Source: an uncultured Cryomorphaceae bacterium
Lineage (GTDB): Bacteria > Bacteroidota > Bacteroidia > Flavobacteriales > Schleiferiaceae
Direction of reading: 5' to 3'
NCBI GenBank assembly: GCA_937120475.1
Contig: CAKZJV010000007.1
Span: 1,194,068-1,258,067, forward strand
Length of the DNA stretch: 64,000 bases
The position numbers and the translations under genes are program-made. Positions 8,106-18,700 of the stretch are shown here, one piece after another. The notes under the pieces are model-generated. The model did not search any database. It saw only the letters and a list, made by a program, of their open reading frames with translations, and was not told where the DNA came from. Each line of letters opens with the position of its first letter. Position 1 is the first letter of the stretch.

Positions 8106-9284
8106 TTAACTATATATAAATTCCCCTTTTTCACTGCGGATGGTAAGCTTTTTGGAATCGGCCGCTTCTACCCTGCCTACAATTCTTGCCTCTACATTAT
8201 AAGCCTTTGAAATGGCCATAAGATCATGAGCAACACCGGGGTCACAGTATAACTCCATGCGATGCCCCATATTGAAAACCTGGTACATCTCCTTCCAATC
8301 TGCACCCGATGATTGCTGAATCAAATTGAACAAAGGGGGTATTTCAAAAAGCTCATCTTTTATAACATGCAGCTTATCCACAAAATGTAAAACCTTGGTT
8401 TGTGCACCTCCGCTACAATGCACCATACCGCTAATGCTTGTGCGATGTTTGCTCAGCATTTCCTTTATAATGGGGGCATAAGTCCGGGTGGGTGACAATA
8501 CCAATTTACCGGCATCCAGGGGACTTCCTGCTACCTCATCGGTAAGCTGAGATGGTCCGGAATATACGAGTTCATCTGGCACAGCCTGATCAAAAGACTC
8601 GGGGTATTTCAGGGCCAATTCCTTGTTGAAAACGTCATGGCGGGCAGAGGTAAGTCCGTTGCTACCCATACCGCCATTATACTCATTTTCATAAGAAGCC
8701 TGTCCGTAACTGGCCAGGCCTACAATTACATTTCCGGCTTTAATGTTGGCATTATCAATTACATGGCTTCTTTTCATTCGGGTAGTCACCGTACTATCCA
8801 CAATAATGGTCCGTACCAGGTCTCCTACATCAGCGGTTTCGCCTCCGGTTAAAATAATATCTATCCCGTGCTTACCTAGCTCTTCAGCTAGCTGTCGGGT
8901 ACCTTCAATAATGGCTGAAATCACTTCTCCCGGAATCAGGTTCTTATTCCGGCCAATGGTAGAAGATAGCAGTATAGGCTCCTCCACTGCTCCCACACAT
9001 AAGAGATCGTCCAGGTTCATCACCAAAGCATCCTGGGCGATTCCCTTCCAAACTGAAAGATCCCCGGTTTCTTTCCAGTACATATAGGCCAATGATGACT
9101 TAGTACCGGCTCCATCGGCATGCATTACCACGCAATGATCTTCACTACCTCCCAAAAAATCGGGGATGATCTTACAAAAGGCCTGAGGGTAAAGCCCCTT
9201 ATCCAGGTTCTGGATAGCCTTATGTACATCTTCCTTTTGGGCCGAGACCCCTCTTTGATTGTAGCGGGATGTGTTTTGATCCAT
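8106..9284 (-). CDS. purM: Phosphoribosylformylglycinamidine cyclo-ligase (AIR synthetase)
   Basis: A 392-residue AIR synthetase of the form common in Bacteroidota, which closes the imidazole ring in purine synthesis using ATP. Visible family marks are RYNQRGVSAQKEDVH at the start, HADGAGTKSS, the ALVMNLDDLLCVGA metal and nucleotide region, ILTGGETADVGDLV, and NGLTSARHDVF. It is the first gene of the purM-prfA-pyrF operon. A TATTTTTG promoter box ends only 4 bases before the ATG, so its mRNA may have almost no leader. The start region lies directly behind the terminator of the OmpA/LysM gene. Confidence 0.9.
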   Translation of the reverse strand: MDQNTSRYNQRGVSAQKEDVHKAIQNLDKGLYPQAFCKIIPDFLGGSEDHCVVMHADGAGTKSSLAYMYWKETGDLSVWKGIAQDALVMNLDDLLCVGAVEEPILLSSTIGRNKNLIPGEVISAIIEGTRQLAEELGKHGIDIILTGGETADVGDLVRTIIVDSTVTTRMKRSHVIDNANIKAGNVIVGLASYGQASYENEYNGGMGSNGLTSARHDVFNKELALKYPESFDQAVPDELVYSGPSQLTDEVAGSPLDAGKLVLSPTRTYAPIIKEMLSKHRTSISGMVHCSGGAQTKVLHFVDKLHVIKDELFEIPPLFNLIQQSSGADWKEMYQVFNMGHRMELYCDPGVAHDLMAISKAYNVEARIVGRVEAADSKKLTIRSEKGEFIYS

Positions 9285-9288
9285 TCTG

Positions 9289-9296
9289 CAAAAATA
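9289..9296 (-). promoter_or_regulatory. Candidate -7 box of purM
   Basis: On the minus strand the bases read TATTTTTG, a fit to TAnnTTTG, ending 4 bases before the purM ATG. It overlaps the T-rich tail of the upstream gene's terminator, and no good -33 element is seen, so this call is moderate. Confidence 0.4.
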
Positions 9297-9301
9297 AAAA
9301 A

Positions 9302-9333
9302 AGCGCTTCCGGTATAAGCCTACCGGAAGCGCT
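9302..9333 (-). terminator. Rho-independent terminator of OmpA/LysM gene
   Basis: A perfect 13-bp stem (AGCGCTTCCGGTA / TACCGGAAGCGCT) with a 6-base loop is followed on the minus strand by a T-rich run. It closes the OmpA/LysM gene that ends at 9353. Confidence 0.9.
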
Positions 9334-9352
9334 GAAAAAGTATTTTAAAAAG

Positions 9353-11908
9353 CTATTTTATGCGAACCCAGAAACCGGGTTGAAGATTGCGGTCATCCAC
9401 ATCAGGATTCAGCTCTTCCAGCTTATCATCATCCATATCCAGCTTGCGGGCAATATCCTTAAAGTCCTGGCCCCTGCGCTCAACCTGGAAGTGAGTAGCA
9501 TCCCATTCCTCGTAGTTTCCATCAGGGGTAACTTTTAGTTGCATACCATCAAAAGGACGCAGTCCCCGTAAACCACCGTTCAGCTCTTTGAGGGTACGGA
9601 TGTCAATATTGTTCTTACGGGCTACCACTCCAAAGCTTTCGCGGCCTTTGATAATATATATTTCACCGGGCGCATTGGCCTCCTTTTCTTTCTGTTCAAT
9701 AATCGCATTAGGATCAACCGCTTCAGGACGATCCAAACCACCGGCCGGTACATAGTCATCACGCAGTACCTTGAAGTCGGTCCTACGGTTGATCTGGTTA
9801 GCGATCTCCTGTTTTTCTGGACTGAGTTCGGTTTTAATGAACTTTTCGGTAAGGGTCACTTTCTCAGGAAGCTGATCGGCTCCATAGCCACTGTACGTTT
9901 CCGAAATATAGAAGGGCTCGGTCTCTCCCATTCCCTTAGGAACCAGGCGGGGGGCATCAATACCTTTGGAAATTAAATAACTCACACAGGTGTCCGCCCT
10001 TTTTTGAGATAATATCTTGTTACTGGCATCGGAATCACGGTAATCCGTATGCGAGCGCAGTTCAATCACAAAGGTGGGGTTGTTATTCAAAATAGTAACC
10101 ACCGAGTCCAGCGAGTTACGGGCTTCAGGACGCAGATCCCACTTACCCAGGTCGAAGAAAACGTTAGGTAATACAATAGGGTCTTCAATGGGATCGAGAG
10201 CCTTATTCAGCCGAAGGGTATGCACAAACTGTGTTTCGGAAGGAAGGTATTCAAAAGCTGAAATTGGGATACCAATGGTGGTAACATCACCGGTATTGGT
10301 AATGAACTTTTTCTTTTCGAAGGTCAGTTTATAATTTACGTCTTCCTTGATCTTGTCTTCTTCAAAGAGGTAGTATCCATCCTTATCAGCGGTAGTCTCT
10401 AAACTGGTACCGTCCGAACCATCCAGCTTTACGGTAGCCTCCGGAATAGGCTGCAAGGTTTTGGAGTTGGTAACCACTCCTTCCAGTTTGAATACCAAAG
10501 GAGTTTTGAATACCGCGTAAATATCATCGCTACCCTGACCTCCTTTACGGTTACTGGATAGAAAACCTCTTTTATCGGAACCCGGCTCCAACACCAGGTG
10601 AAAGTCATCCCAGTTGGTATTGATGGGGTATTGCATATTTTCAGCCTTGGCATCGCCCAGGGGCAAACCGTCCTCTCCTACTTTAATCCTGAAAATATCC
10701 AGCCCGCCCATTCCGGGTAAGCCGTTGGAAGCAAAGTAAAGGTAGCCATCATCGTGTGCAAAAGGATAGTATTCATCTCTTTCGGTATTTACCTTGGGAC
10801 CAAGGTTTTGGGGTGTATTCCAGGTTTTACTCCTACGGTCAAAGGTGGTTACAAAAATATCGCGACCACCACGTGAAGTGTAATCCGTAGAAACGAAATA
10901 AAGCAAACGATCATCCGGTGACAAACTAGGGTGACCTACGTTTGAAGAGGTATCTGCACCTATAATGATAGGTTCAGGCTGCCGCCAGGATTGTCCCACT
11001 TCTTCGGTAGTCCAGATGGAGCAACCCAACTTTTTATCCTTTTCGCGTATGCAACGAGTGAAGTAAAGCGTTTTTTTACGACTATCGAAACAGGCTGTAC
11101 CCTCACTAAAGCCGGTATTGACAATATCTTCTTCATCGATGGGAACGGGAATAGACCATTTTAATTCGGTAACATCCAATAGATCATCGTCATTACCGCG
11201 ACCTCTTCTTCGGCTATTTTTACGTTCGGATGAGGTGGTAAAAAGGTCCATAAAAGTCTCTCCGGTCCATCCGTCTTCCTTGCTGCCGGTGGCCTCCTCC
11301 CGTGAAGAAGCAAATATCAGCACATCGGTATCTTCCCTGCGGTCACCACCGTACACCGCACTAAAATCCATATAACGGGTGTTGATGTCTCCCATATTAC
11401 TTACCTGGTAAAGGCTGGGGCTATTTTGCCAGGCGATGGCCTGACGGGTGGATTCAATCCCTATTTCGCCTCTGGGATCGCTGGGGTTAGCCTTTTTATA
11501 CTCCTGGTAGGCCTCTATGGCTTCTTCATATTCTCCCTGCGCCTTGAGCATATCTGCATAGTAGAGTTGCGCCACGGGATCTTCATAACCCAGCTTGTAA
11601 GCCCGTTGGTAGTTGCGTTCGGCCTCTTTGTAGTCATTGATATTACGGTAGCTTTCAGCCAGTTTAAATAAAACTTCGGTTTTGGCTTCCCGGCCACTTA
11701 CTTCAGAAAGGGCTCTTTTCAATAACTCAATGGCCAGGGTGTACTCACGTGCATTATAGGCATCGTAAGCTTTTTCCACGTCCTTGTCAAGTGGCTTTTC
11801 TTTTTTCTGACTGTCTTGATTTTGGTTGGATTCTTCCTCCTGCGCAAAGTTTGGTGTTGAAATTAAGGTAGATAGAAATAGAAATACTCCCCAGTAAGGT
11901 ATTTTCAT
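9353..11908 (-). CDS. PorE-like OmpA family protein with TPR, beta-propeller and LysM
   Basis: An 851-residue envelope protein. Residues 1-22 are a signal peptide; 40-150 hold TPR-like helices (REYTLAIELLKRAL, KEAERNYQRAYKLGY, YEEAIEAYQEYKK); about 175-480 form a PD40/WD40-like propeller (GHPSLSPDDRLLYFVS, TERDEYYPFAHDDGYLYFAS); 485-565 a carboxypeptidase-regulatory-like fold; 590-690 an OmpA domain with peptidoglycan-contact residues (SHTDYRDSD, LSQKRA); two LysM repeats end the protein. The TPR, propeller, regulatory fold and OmpA order is that of PorE, a T9SS peptidoglycan anchor in Porphyromonas. This one lacks a lipobox and adds LysM, so it may be an outer-membrane anchoring paralogue. 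It is a single-gene unit. Confidence 0.85.
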   Translation of the reverse strand: MKIPYWGVFLFLSTLISTPNFAQEEESNQNQDSQKKEKPLDKDVEKAYDAYNAREYTLAIELLKRALSEVSGREAKTEVLFKLAESYRNINDYKEAERNYQRAYKLGYEDPVAQLYYADMLKAQGEYEEAIEAYQEYKKANPSDPRGEIGIESTRQAIAWQNSPSLYQVSNMGDINTRYMDFSAVYGGDRREDTDVLIFASSREEATGSKEDGWTGETFMDLFTTSSERKNSRRRGRGNDDDLLDVTELKWSIPVPIDEEDIVNTGFSEGTACFDSRKKTLYFTRCIREKDKKLGCSIWTTEEVGQSWRQPEPIIIGADTSSNVGHPSLSPDDRLLYFVSTDYTSRGGRDIFVTTFDRRSKTWNTPQNLGPKVNTERDEYYPFAHDDGYLYFASNGLPGMGGLDIFRIKVGEDGLPLGDAKAENMQYPINTNWDDFHLVLEPGSDKRGFLSSNRKGGQGSDDIYAVFKTPLVFKLEGVVTNSKTLQPIPEATVKLDGSDGTSLETTADKDGYYLFEEDKIKEDVNYKLTFEKKKFITNTGDVTTIGIPISAFEYLPSETQFVHTLRLNKALDPIEDPIVLPNVFFDLGKWDLRPEARNSLDSVVTILNNNPTFVIELRSHTDYRDSDASNKILSQKRADTCVSYLISKGIDAPRLVPKGMGETEPFYISETYSGYGADQLPEKVTLTEKFIKTELSPEKQEIANQINRRTDFKVLRDDYVPAGGLDRPEAVDPNAIIEQKEKEANAPGEIYIIKGRESFGVVARKNNIDIRTLKELNGGLRGLRPFDGMQLKVTPDGNYEEWDATHFQVERRGQDFKDIARKLDMDDDKLEELNPDVDDRNLQPGFWVRIK

Positions 11909-12034
11909 AGTATTGCGATATCTAATATTATGCAGTAACGTGCTAAAATAGTCATTTATTCCAAACGCATTTCACATTCGTAGAATGCCTTAGAATATAG
12001 GATTTCGCCACGAATATAATGTTTGGAAACAAGA

Positions 12035-12068
12035 AAGCCACTCCCTAACCATGGTTAAGGGGTGGCTT
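12035..12068 (-). terminator. Terminator downstream of glnN
   Basis: AAGCCACTCCCTAACC pairs with GGTTAAGGGGTGGCTT with one or two mismatches around AT, giving a long stem 25 bases past the glnN stop. The minus-strand tail is TCTTGTTT, moderately T-rich. Confidence 0.7.
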
Positions 12069-12092
12069 TTTAACAAATTTTCCTACAAGAGA

Positions 12093-14279
12093 TTAATTGA
12101 ACAACAGTTCGCGGTATTTGGGTAATGGCCACAATTCATCGTCAATCAGCATTTCCAACTTATCACATTCGTAACGGATCTTACCCAGGAACGGAACTAC
12201 TTCTTCGCAGTACCCGATAGCCATCTCGCGCATATCCTCCAACTTGTTTAGCCTTTTACGGGTTTCGATCATCGCCTCTTTTTCGGAAATAATAACCGAA
12301 ATGCGTTCAGATATTTCTTCGATCATCTCCAGTTGCTCCTTGGCTACCTTTTTAAACACCTTATCTTCCAGCACCTCTTTCAGTCCGCGTACGTTCTCAA
12401 TTAAGCGGTTTTGGTATTTGATAGCCGTTGGAACAATGTGATTACCGGCCAGATCACCTAAAACGCGGCTTTCGATCTGTATCTTCTTTTGATATTCTTC
12501 CAGCATGATTTCATGGCGGGCATCTACCTCAACCCGGTTCATCACTTTGGCTTCTTCAAAAATTTCGTAGGCCTTTTCGGTTACAAAGAAGTCGAGAGCA
12601 TGTGGAGCCGTTTTCACATTATTCAAACCTCTTTTTGTGGCTTCTTTCACCCAATCTTCACTGTAACCGTCTCCTTCAAAGCGGATGGGCTTGCTTTCCT
12701 TAATATAGTCTCTTAATACGTTGAAGATGGCATCATCCTTCTTCATTCCGTTATTGATCAGCTTATCCACGTCACCTTTAAATATTCTCAATTGGTGTGA
12801 TACGATGGCATTCAGGATGGTCATAGGCTGCGCACAGTTCGCATTGGAACCTACCGCCCTGAATTCGAATTTATTACCGGTGAATGCAAAAGGCGAAGTC
12901 CGGTTACGATCGGTATTATCCAACAATATTTCAGGTATCTTGCCTACCACATTCAACTTGAGATCGGTTTTTTGCTCGGGTGAAAGGCTTCCCTTCTCCA
13001 GTTTTTCAAGCGCATCCAGGGTTTCGGTGAGCTGACTTCCGATAAATACGGAAATAATGGCTGGGGGTGCCTCATTGGCTCCCAGGCGGTGGTCATTACC
13101 GGCCGTAGCAATGGATGACCTTAAAAGATCGGCATTATCATATACCGCCTTAATGGTATTGATGAAAAACGTAATAAACTGCAAGTTACTCTTCGGGGTT
13201 TTTCCGGGACTTAAAAGGTTTACACCCGTATCGGTAGCCAATGACCAGTTGTTGTGTTTACCACTTCCATTTACTCCGGCATAAGGTTTTTCGTGCAGTA
13301 AAACCTTAAAATGATGTCTGCGGGCCACCTTTTCCATAACGTCCATCAACAAAGAGTTGTGATCAACGGAAATATTGGCCTCCTCGAACATCGGAGCTAA
13401 CTCAAACTGGCTGGGAGCCACCTCATTGTGGCGGGTAGTTACCGGAATACCAAGGCGATAGCATTCATATTCCATTTCCCTCATAAACTGGCGCACACGC
13501 TCCGGAATACTTCCAAAGTAGTGATCGTCCAATTGTTGCCCCTTGGCCGGAGCGTGACCGAACAAGGAACGTCCGGTTAACTTCAGGTCGGGACGTGCAT
13601 TGAACAAGGCGGTATCTACCAAAAAGTACTCTTGCTCCCATCCCAGGGTAGCCGTTACTTTCTTAACGTTCTTGTCAAAATATTTACAAACCTCGGTGGC
13701 CGACTGATCTACCGACTGAAGGGCCCTGAGCAACGGTGTTTTATAGTCCAGCGCTTCTCCGGTATAAGCCACAAAAATGGTAGGGATGCAGAGAGTACGG
13801 CCAATAATGAAGGCCGGACTGGTAGGGTCCCAGGCTGTATAACCCCTGGCTTCAAAGGTATTTCGAATTCCTCCGTTCGGGAAGCTGGAAGCATCAGGCT
13901 CCTGCTGCACCAAAAGGCTGCCGGTAAACTTTTCAATGGCACCGCCATCTTCAGTGGGTTGAAAAAATGAATCATGCTTTTCAGCGGTGGCCCCGGTTAA
14001 TGGTTGAAACCAGTGGGTGTAGTGGGTAGCCCCTTTTGAAATGGCCCATGATTTCATACCGGAAGCAACCTGATCGGCAATCGTACGGTCTATTTTAGCA
14101 CCACGATCCATAGCTCCCTCCACGCTTTTAAAAGCTTCGGGAGTCATGTATTCACGCATGGTGTTTTTATTGAACACGAATTCACCAAATATTTCGGAAA
14201 TACGTTGATGACCCGGATCATAATGAATGGGCTTACGGTTGTAAGTGGTGTTTAAAGCTGAAAAGCGGATAGACGGCAT
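12093..14279 (-). CDS. glnN: Glutamine synthetase type III
   Basis: A 728-residue type III glutamine synthetase, the large form typical of Bacteroidota, which joins ammonia to glutamate with ATP. The length and the N-terminal block FSALNTTYNRKPIHYDPG and GMKSWAISKGATHYTHWFQP mark GSIII. The catalytic core follows: GWEQEYFLVD, RHNEVAPSQFELAP, and a NGSGKHNNWS loop near residue 340, where metal and nucleotide residues are found in GS enzymes. The C-terminal third is helical and conserved in the family. It is transcribed alone, between two terminators. This is probably the main ammonium-assimilating enzyme of the organism, since no other glnA is in view. Confidence 0.95.
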   Translation of the reverse strand: MPSIRFSALNTTYNRKPIHYDPGHQRISEIFGEFVFNKNTMREYMTPEAFKSVEGAMDRGAKIDRTIADQVASGMKSWAISKGATHYTHWFQPLTGATAEKHDSFFQPTEDGGAIEKFTGSLLVQQEPDASSFPNGGIRNTFEARGYTAWDPTSPAFIIGRTLCIPTIFVAYTGEALDYKTPLLRALQSVDQSATEVCKYFDKNVKKVTATLGWEQEYFLVDTALFNARPDLKLTGRSLFGHAPAKGQQLDDHYFGSIPERVRQFMREMEYECYRLGIPVTTRHNEVAPSQFELAPMFEEANISVDHNSLLMDVMEKVARRHHFKVLLHEKPYAGVNGSGKHNNWSLATDTGVNLLSPGKTPKSNLQFITFFINTIKAVYDNADLLRSSIATAGNDHRLGANEAPPAIISVFIGSQLTETLDALEKLEKGSLSPEQKTDLKLNVVGKIPEILLDNTDRNRTSPFAFTGNKFEFRAVGSNANCAQPMTILNAIVSHQLRIFKGDVDKLINNGMKKDDAIFNVLRDYIKESKPIRFEGDGYSEDWVKEATKRGLNNVKTAPHALDFFVTEKAYEIFEEAKVMNRVEVDARHEIMLEEYQKKIQIESRVLGDLAGNHIVPTAIKYQNRLIENVRGLKEVLEDKVFKKVAKEQLEMIEEISERISVIISEKEAMIETRKRLNKLEDMREMAIGYCEEVVPFLGKIRYECDKLEMLIDDELWPLPKYRELLFN

Positions 14280-14361
14280 TGCTGAACGTTTTTAAAATTT
14301 TCAGCAAAATAAAATATTCCGAAGGGGTTATTCAAGGAATTGTTTATAAAATTTTAAAACA

Positions 14362-14381
14362 CCCCCTATTTTTTCAGGGGT
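14362..14381 (-). terminator. Candidate terminator of Na+/Ca2+ antiporter gene
   Basis: On the minus strand a short CCCCT...AGGGG stem around an A-rich loop is followed by TGTTTT, 19-38 bases past the antiporter stop. Short stem, so modest confidence. Confidence 0.45.
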
Positions 14382-14399
14382 TCTTTTTGGAAAAACACC

Positions 14400-15350
14400 T
14401 TAAAAAAGAAAAACACCCCCTAAAAAAATCAGGTAAACTAAAAACATAATCAAACCTTCCCAGCGCGTGATCATAGATCGGGTAACAAAGCGCATGAAAA
14501 AATAAAGCAACACGGATATACCGAGTAGCCACGGAAAGTCAAAGCTTATGAGAGCTGGATTGCTCAATGGAATGTCGATAATAATTCCGGTGATCCCGAG
14601 TACGGCCAGAATGTTAAAGATATTAGAGCCAATTAAATTTCCTACCGAAAGGTCCGGTTCTCCTTTAAAAGCGGCCACCAGCGAAGCGGCCAGTTCAGGT
14701 AAACTGGTACCTACGGAAACAACGGTTATACCAATTACCCTTTCACTTACACCCCAGTCACGGGCCAGAGACACCGAGCCATCGATTAAAAATTCAGAAC
14801 CGTATTTTAAACCCGCTACCCCAAGTACTATAAACACGAAGGTAAGCCATGGATTGCGTAAACCTGAAGTATCGATATCCGCCTTTACATTGGACTTACG
14901 GGAGGCATAAACCTGCAATACATTATATACTACCAGGATAATTACCATGATCGAAGCCTCCCAACGATCCAGTTTACGGGTTTCGTCTTCGTTGAAGTAC
15001 AGGAAAAATCCCAACAGCAAGGTAACCCCCATCATTACCCACCAATCCAAACGGTAGGTTTTAACTTGTACGGAAAGGGGAACTATCAGGGCGGTAAGCC
15101 CCAGAATTAATGAGATGTTGGCAATATTACTACCTACCACATTGCCAAACGAAATATCGGTGTAGCCATTCAGGGCAGCATCAAGGCTAACCAGTAGCTC
15201 CGGAGCTGAAGTAGCAAAAGAAACCACGGTCATCCCTATGACCAATATGGAAACCTTTAGCCTCAGGGCCAGATCAACCGCACCCTTAACGATAAAATCA
15301 CCACCGAAAAGTAATAGGACAATGCCTGCAATAAGATAGAGATAGGCCAT
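14400..15350 (-). CDS. Calcium/sodium antiporter (CaCA family)
   Basis: A 316-residue inner-membrane exchanger of the YrbG / K+-dependent Na+/Ca2+ antiporter type. The two inverted alpha-repeats that carry the ion site are clear: SFATSAPELLVSLDAAL with GNVVGSNIANISLILG (residues 44-84), and SVGTSLPELAASLVAAF with GNLIGSNIFNILAVLG (about 205-245). About ten membrane segments are evident. The role is Ca2+ extrusion driven by Na+. It is 10 bases downstream of tatA and probably cotranscribed with it, although no functional link is known. Confidence 0.92.
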   Translation of the reverse strand: MAYLYLIAGIVLLLFGGDFIVKGAVDLALRLKVSILVIGMTVVSFATSAPELLVSLDAALNGYTDISFGNVVGSNIANISLILGLTALIVPLSVQVKTYRLDWWVMMGVTLLLGFFLYFNEDETRKLDRWEASIMVIILVVYNVLQVYASRKSNVKADIDTSGLRNPWLTFVFIVLGVAGLKYGSEFLIDGSVSLARDWGVSERVIGITVVSVGTSLPELAASLVAAFKGEPDLSVGNLIGSNIFNILAVLGITGIIIDIPLSNPALISFDFPWLLGISVLLYFFMRFVTRSMITRWEGLIMFLVYLIFLGGVFLF

Positions 15351-15360
15351 ATAGCAGACT

Positions 15361-15633
15361 TCAGAGTTTGCGTCTCACCGAACCGGCTATATCTTCCAGT
15401 TCCTTTTTTTCTTTTTCTACCTTCTCCCTGAATTTCTTGAGATCCTCATCATCCTTTGTAGAATTGTTGATTTCGTTTTTTATATCGTTGGCCGCATTGC
15501 GAACTTCTTTGATTCCCTTACCCAGGCCCCTGGCTATTTCCGGGATTTTATCGGCACCGAATAGCATAACCACTATCAACAGAATAAAAAAAATCTCGCC
15601 TCCACCAATACTAAACAGAAAAACACCTGTCAT
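15361..15633 (-). CDS. tatA: Sec-independent protein translocase TatA/E
   Basis: A 90-residue TatA-type subunit of the twin-arginine translocase, which forms the membrane pore for folded proteins. It shows the short N-terminal hydrophobic helix ([13 protein letters not shown]), the hinge and the amphipathic helix [21 protein letters not shown], followed by a charged tail ([19 protein letters not shown]). tatC is not in this window. It follows secDF, separated by that gene's terminator, and leads the antiporter gene. Confidence 0.9.
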   Translation of the reverse strand: MTGVFLFSIGGGEIFFILLIVVMLFGADKIPEIARGLGKGIKEVRNAANDIKNEINNSTKDDEDLKKFREKVEKEKKELEDIAGSVRRKL

Positions 15634-15666
15634 TCCAATAGATTTTCTTCAAAAGTACTAAGAAAA

Positions 15667-15697
15667 AACCCCGCCTTGTTATTTAACAGACGGGGTT
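15667..15697 (-). terminator. Terminator of secDF
   Basis: AACCCCG and CGGGGTT flank an inner TGTT/AACA stem, and on the minus strand a run of T follows. It lies 23 bases beyond the secDF stop. Confidence 0.85.
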
Positions 15698-15719
15698 CTT
15701 ATTCGATTTCAATACAATT

Positions 15720-18700
15720 TTATTCCTCTTCGCCCCGGTCGGTCTTCTTCAAAGTATCCAACATCAATGGAGTAGCTATGAAAAGAGACGAATACGTGCC
15801 TACCACTATACCGATTAGCAGGGCAAACATAAACCCACGGATAACATCACCTCCAAAAACAAAGATCACCAACAGTACAAAGAAAGTAGTTAAAGAGGTG
15901 TTCACCGTACGGCTCAACGTACTATTCAGTGCCTCATTTACCACGGTATTCATGGATTTCCGCTTGCTTTTGATGCGGAGGTATTCACGAATACGGTCAA
16001 ATACTACCACTGTATCATTAAGAGAGTAACCGATTACTGTAAGCACGGCTGCAATAAACGCCTGATCAATCTCCAGTGAAAACGGCAGGAAGCCATACAA
16101 CAGTGAGAATACCGAAAGCACCACCAGTACATCATGGAAAGCAGCCGCTACGGCTCCAAGGCTGAACTGCCATTTGCTAAAACGAATCAGTATATAAAGG
16201 AAGATTACCACCAGTGAAAATAGTATCGCCCAAACCGCAGACTTCTTAATATCATCCGCAATGGTAGGCCCTACCTGGCGCTCAGCCACAATCCCGATAT
16301 CGGCATTATCTCCTTCTGCGAAGAAGTTTTCCTTAGTGGGAGGGTTACTGAAAAACTGCTGAGTTCCTTCAAACAATTTATTCTTGATCTCATCTTCTAC
16401 TTCAGGACCGGTTTCGGCAATCTTGTATTTAGTAGTAATTACCACCTGATTGTCATCGCCAATGGTTTTTACTTCAGGATAAACCGTGGTTCCATCTTCG
16501 TTCACAAAATATGCACCCAAACTGGTTTGAATATCAACCGAGCTAACCGGTTGGTCAAAACGCACCTGGTAAGAGCGACCTCCTACAAAGTCAACCCCGT
16601 AGTTCAATCCACGGGTTACTAAGGATGTGATACCCGCAGCGATTATAATACCACTGAAAATGTAGGCCATCTTCCGTTTGGACAGGAAGTCAATATTGAA
16701 ATTGCGGAAGGCTCCCTTAGTGATATTGGTGGAGAAGGCCACCGCTTTTTTACGATCTAAACGTCCTTCAAAAATGAGGCGCGTAATGAAAATTGCGCAG
16801 AATAAGGAAGTTAGAATACCAATGATGAGGGTGGTAGCAAAACCCCGGATAGGACCGGTACCGAAGGCATACAGAATAACCCCGGTAAGGAAGGTAGTTA
16901 CGTTGGCATCAATAATAGAGCTATAGGCATTATTGTAACCATCTTTTATAGCGAGCTTAAGGCCTTTGCCCTGGTATAGTTCTTCACGTATTCGTTCATA
17001 TATAAGCACGTTTGCATCTACCGCCATACCAATGGTAAGTACAATACCGGCAATACCCGGTAGGGTAAGTACCGCTCCCAGGGAAGCAAGCACTCCGAAA
17101 ATGAAGAACATATTCACGATCAAGGCGATATCGGAAGAAATACCGGCACCACTGTAGTAAAAGATCATGTATAACATTACGATACCCAGTGCAATTGCGA
17201 ATGACCATAAACCGGCATTAATAGCTTCCTGACCCAGCGAAGGTCCTACAATATCAGCCTGGATAATACGTGCTGGTGCCGGAAGAGCACCGGCCTTCAG
17301 AATGTTTGCTAAATCCTGAGCTTCCGTAACGGTAAAGTTACCCCTGATCTGGGTATTACCGGTAGGAATTTCGCCATCCACCGTAGGGTAGGAATACACA
17401 TAATTATCCAATACCACCGCTACGCTACGTTTAGGTTCCTGCGAAGAAGCCTCACGGGTAATTTTTGCCCATTGCTTGGCCCCCTGGGCATTCATAGTCA
17501 TCGAAACAACGGCACTATTGCTTTCATTAAAATCCTGGCGTGCATCGGTTACCACATCGCCTGTAAGGGCGGGTTCTTGATTACGGTCGGTTTGAACAGC
17601 CAACAGGTAAAGCAGATCATTTTCGGTAGGCTTCGAAGTCCATAAGAACTTGGTATAACGTGCATTACCACTCAATAAAGCCCGCACTTTGGGGTGACTC
17701 AGGTATTCATTTACCTTATCCGTATCCTTAACAGCGGCAAAACCTACAATGGGACCGTTACCGGGGCGGCCGCTCTGGAAGTCGTAATTAGGAGCAAATA
17801 CCTCAAATAAAGGGTTAAAAGCATCTGCACCCAGACTATCGGTTTCCAGGGAATCCGCACCGCCACCCAACAGGGAATCGAGAATATCCGAATCGGTTCC
17901 TTCTTCACCGATAATTCCGGTGTCATTCAGAGCAATGTTATCAGTTTGGTCATCAACGGCAATAATGTTCAACTCATCTTCCATGCCTACCGCATCTACT
18001 TCAAGGCTATCTTTTGCTCTTGGATCGTCAACGATAGTCTTAAGCTTTTCATTGGCGGCATTGAGAAATCCCAGGAATTCAGCTCCTTCATAAAGGTTCC
18101 AAAATTCCAGCTCAGCCGTGGCCTGGAGTAGTTTTTTAACACGGTCCGGATCTTTAACGCCCGGTAACTCCACCAGGATACGTCCGCTATTATCCAACCG
18201 CTGGATGTTGGGTTGTACTACCCCGAATTGATCGATACGGGCACGTAATACGGTATAAACATTTTCTACGGCAGCATTTACCAGGCTGGTCAGTTCATCA
18301 CGCACTGCCTGGTCGTCTGCATCGAAACCCAGTTTATCGTTCATCTCCTTGGTGCCGAACAATGTAGGGTCACTCAACTTGAGATTTACCTTTTTTTCCG
18401 TTTTTACTTCTTCAAAAGATTCAAAGAAAGTATTCAGGTAGGTTTCCTGGGTATTGGTTGCTTTTTGATCGGCCTTTTGCAGGGCTTCAACAAGAACCGG
18501 GTTGCTCGGATTGTTGCTTAGTTCCCTGAGGATGTCTTTTACCGAAACCTCAAGAATAACGTTCATCCCGCCTCTAAGGTCGAGACCGAGGTTAATTTCT
18601 TTTTCTTTTACCTGGGCATAAGTGAACTCGGCAAAGCCAAGGTCATATACCGTAACGCTGTTAACAGAGTCCAGGTACCTCTGCTTTTTGGCAAGATCAC

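Noticed and set aside
14359-14430. Two similar A/C-rich stretches (ACACCCCCTA) near the end of the antiporter gene
   Set aside because: One is coding and the other is part of the weak terminator; similarity is short and explained by composition.
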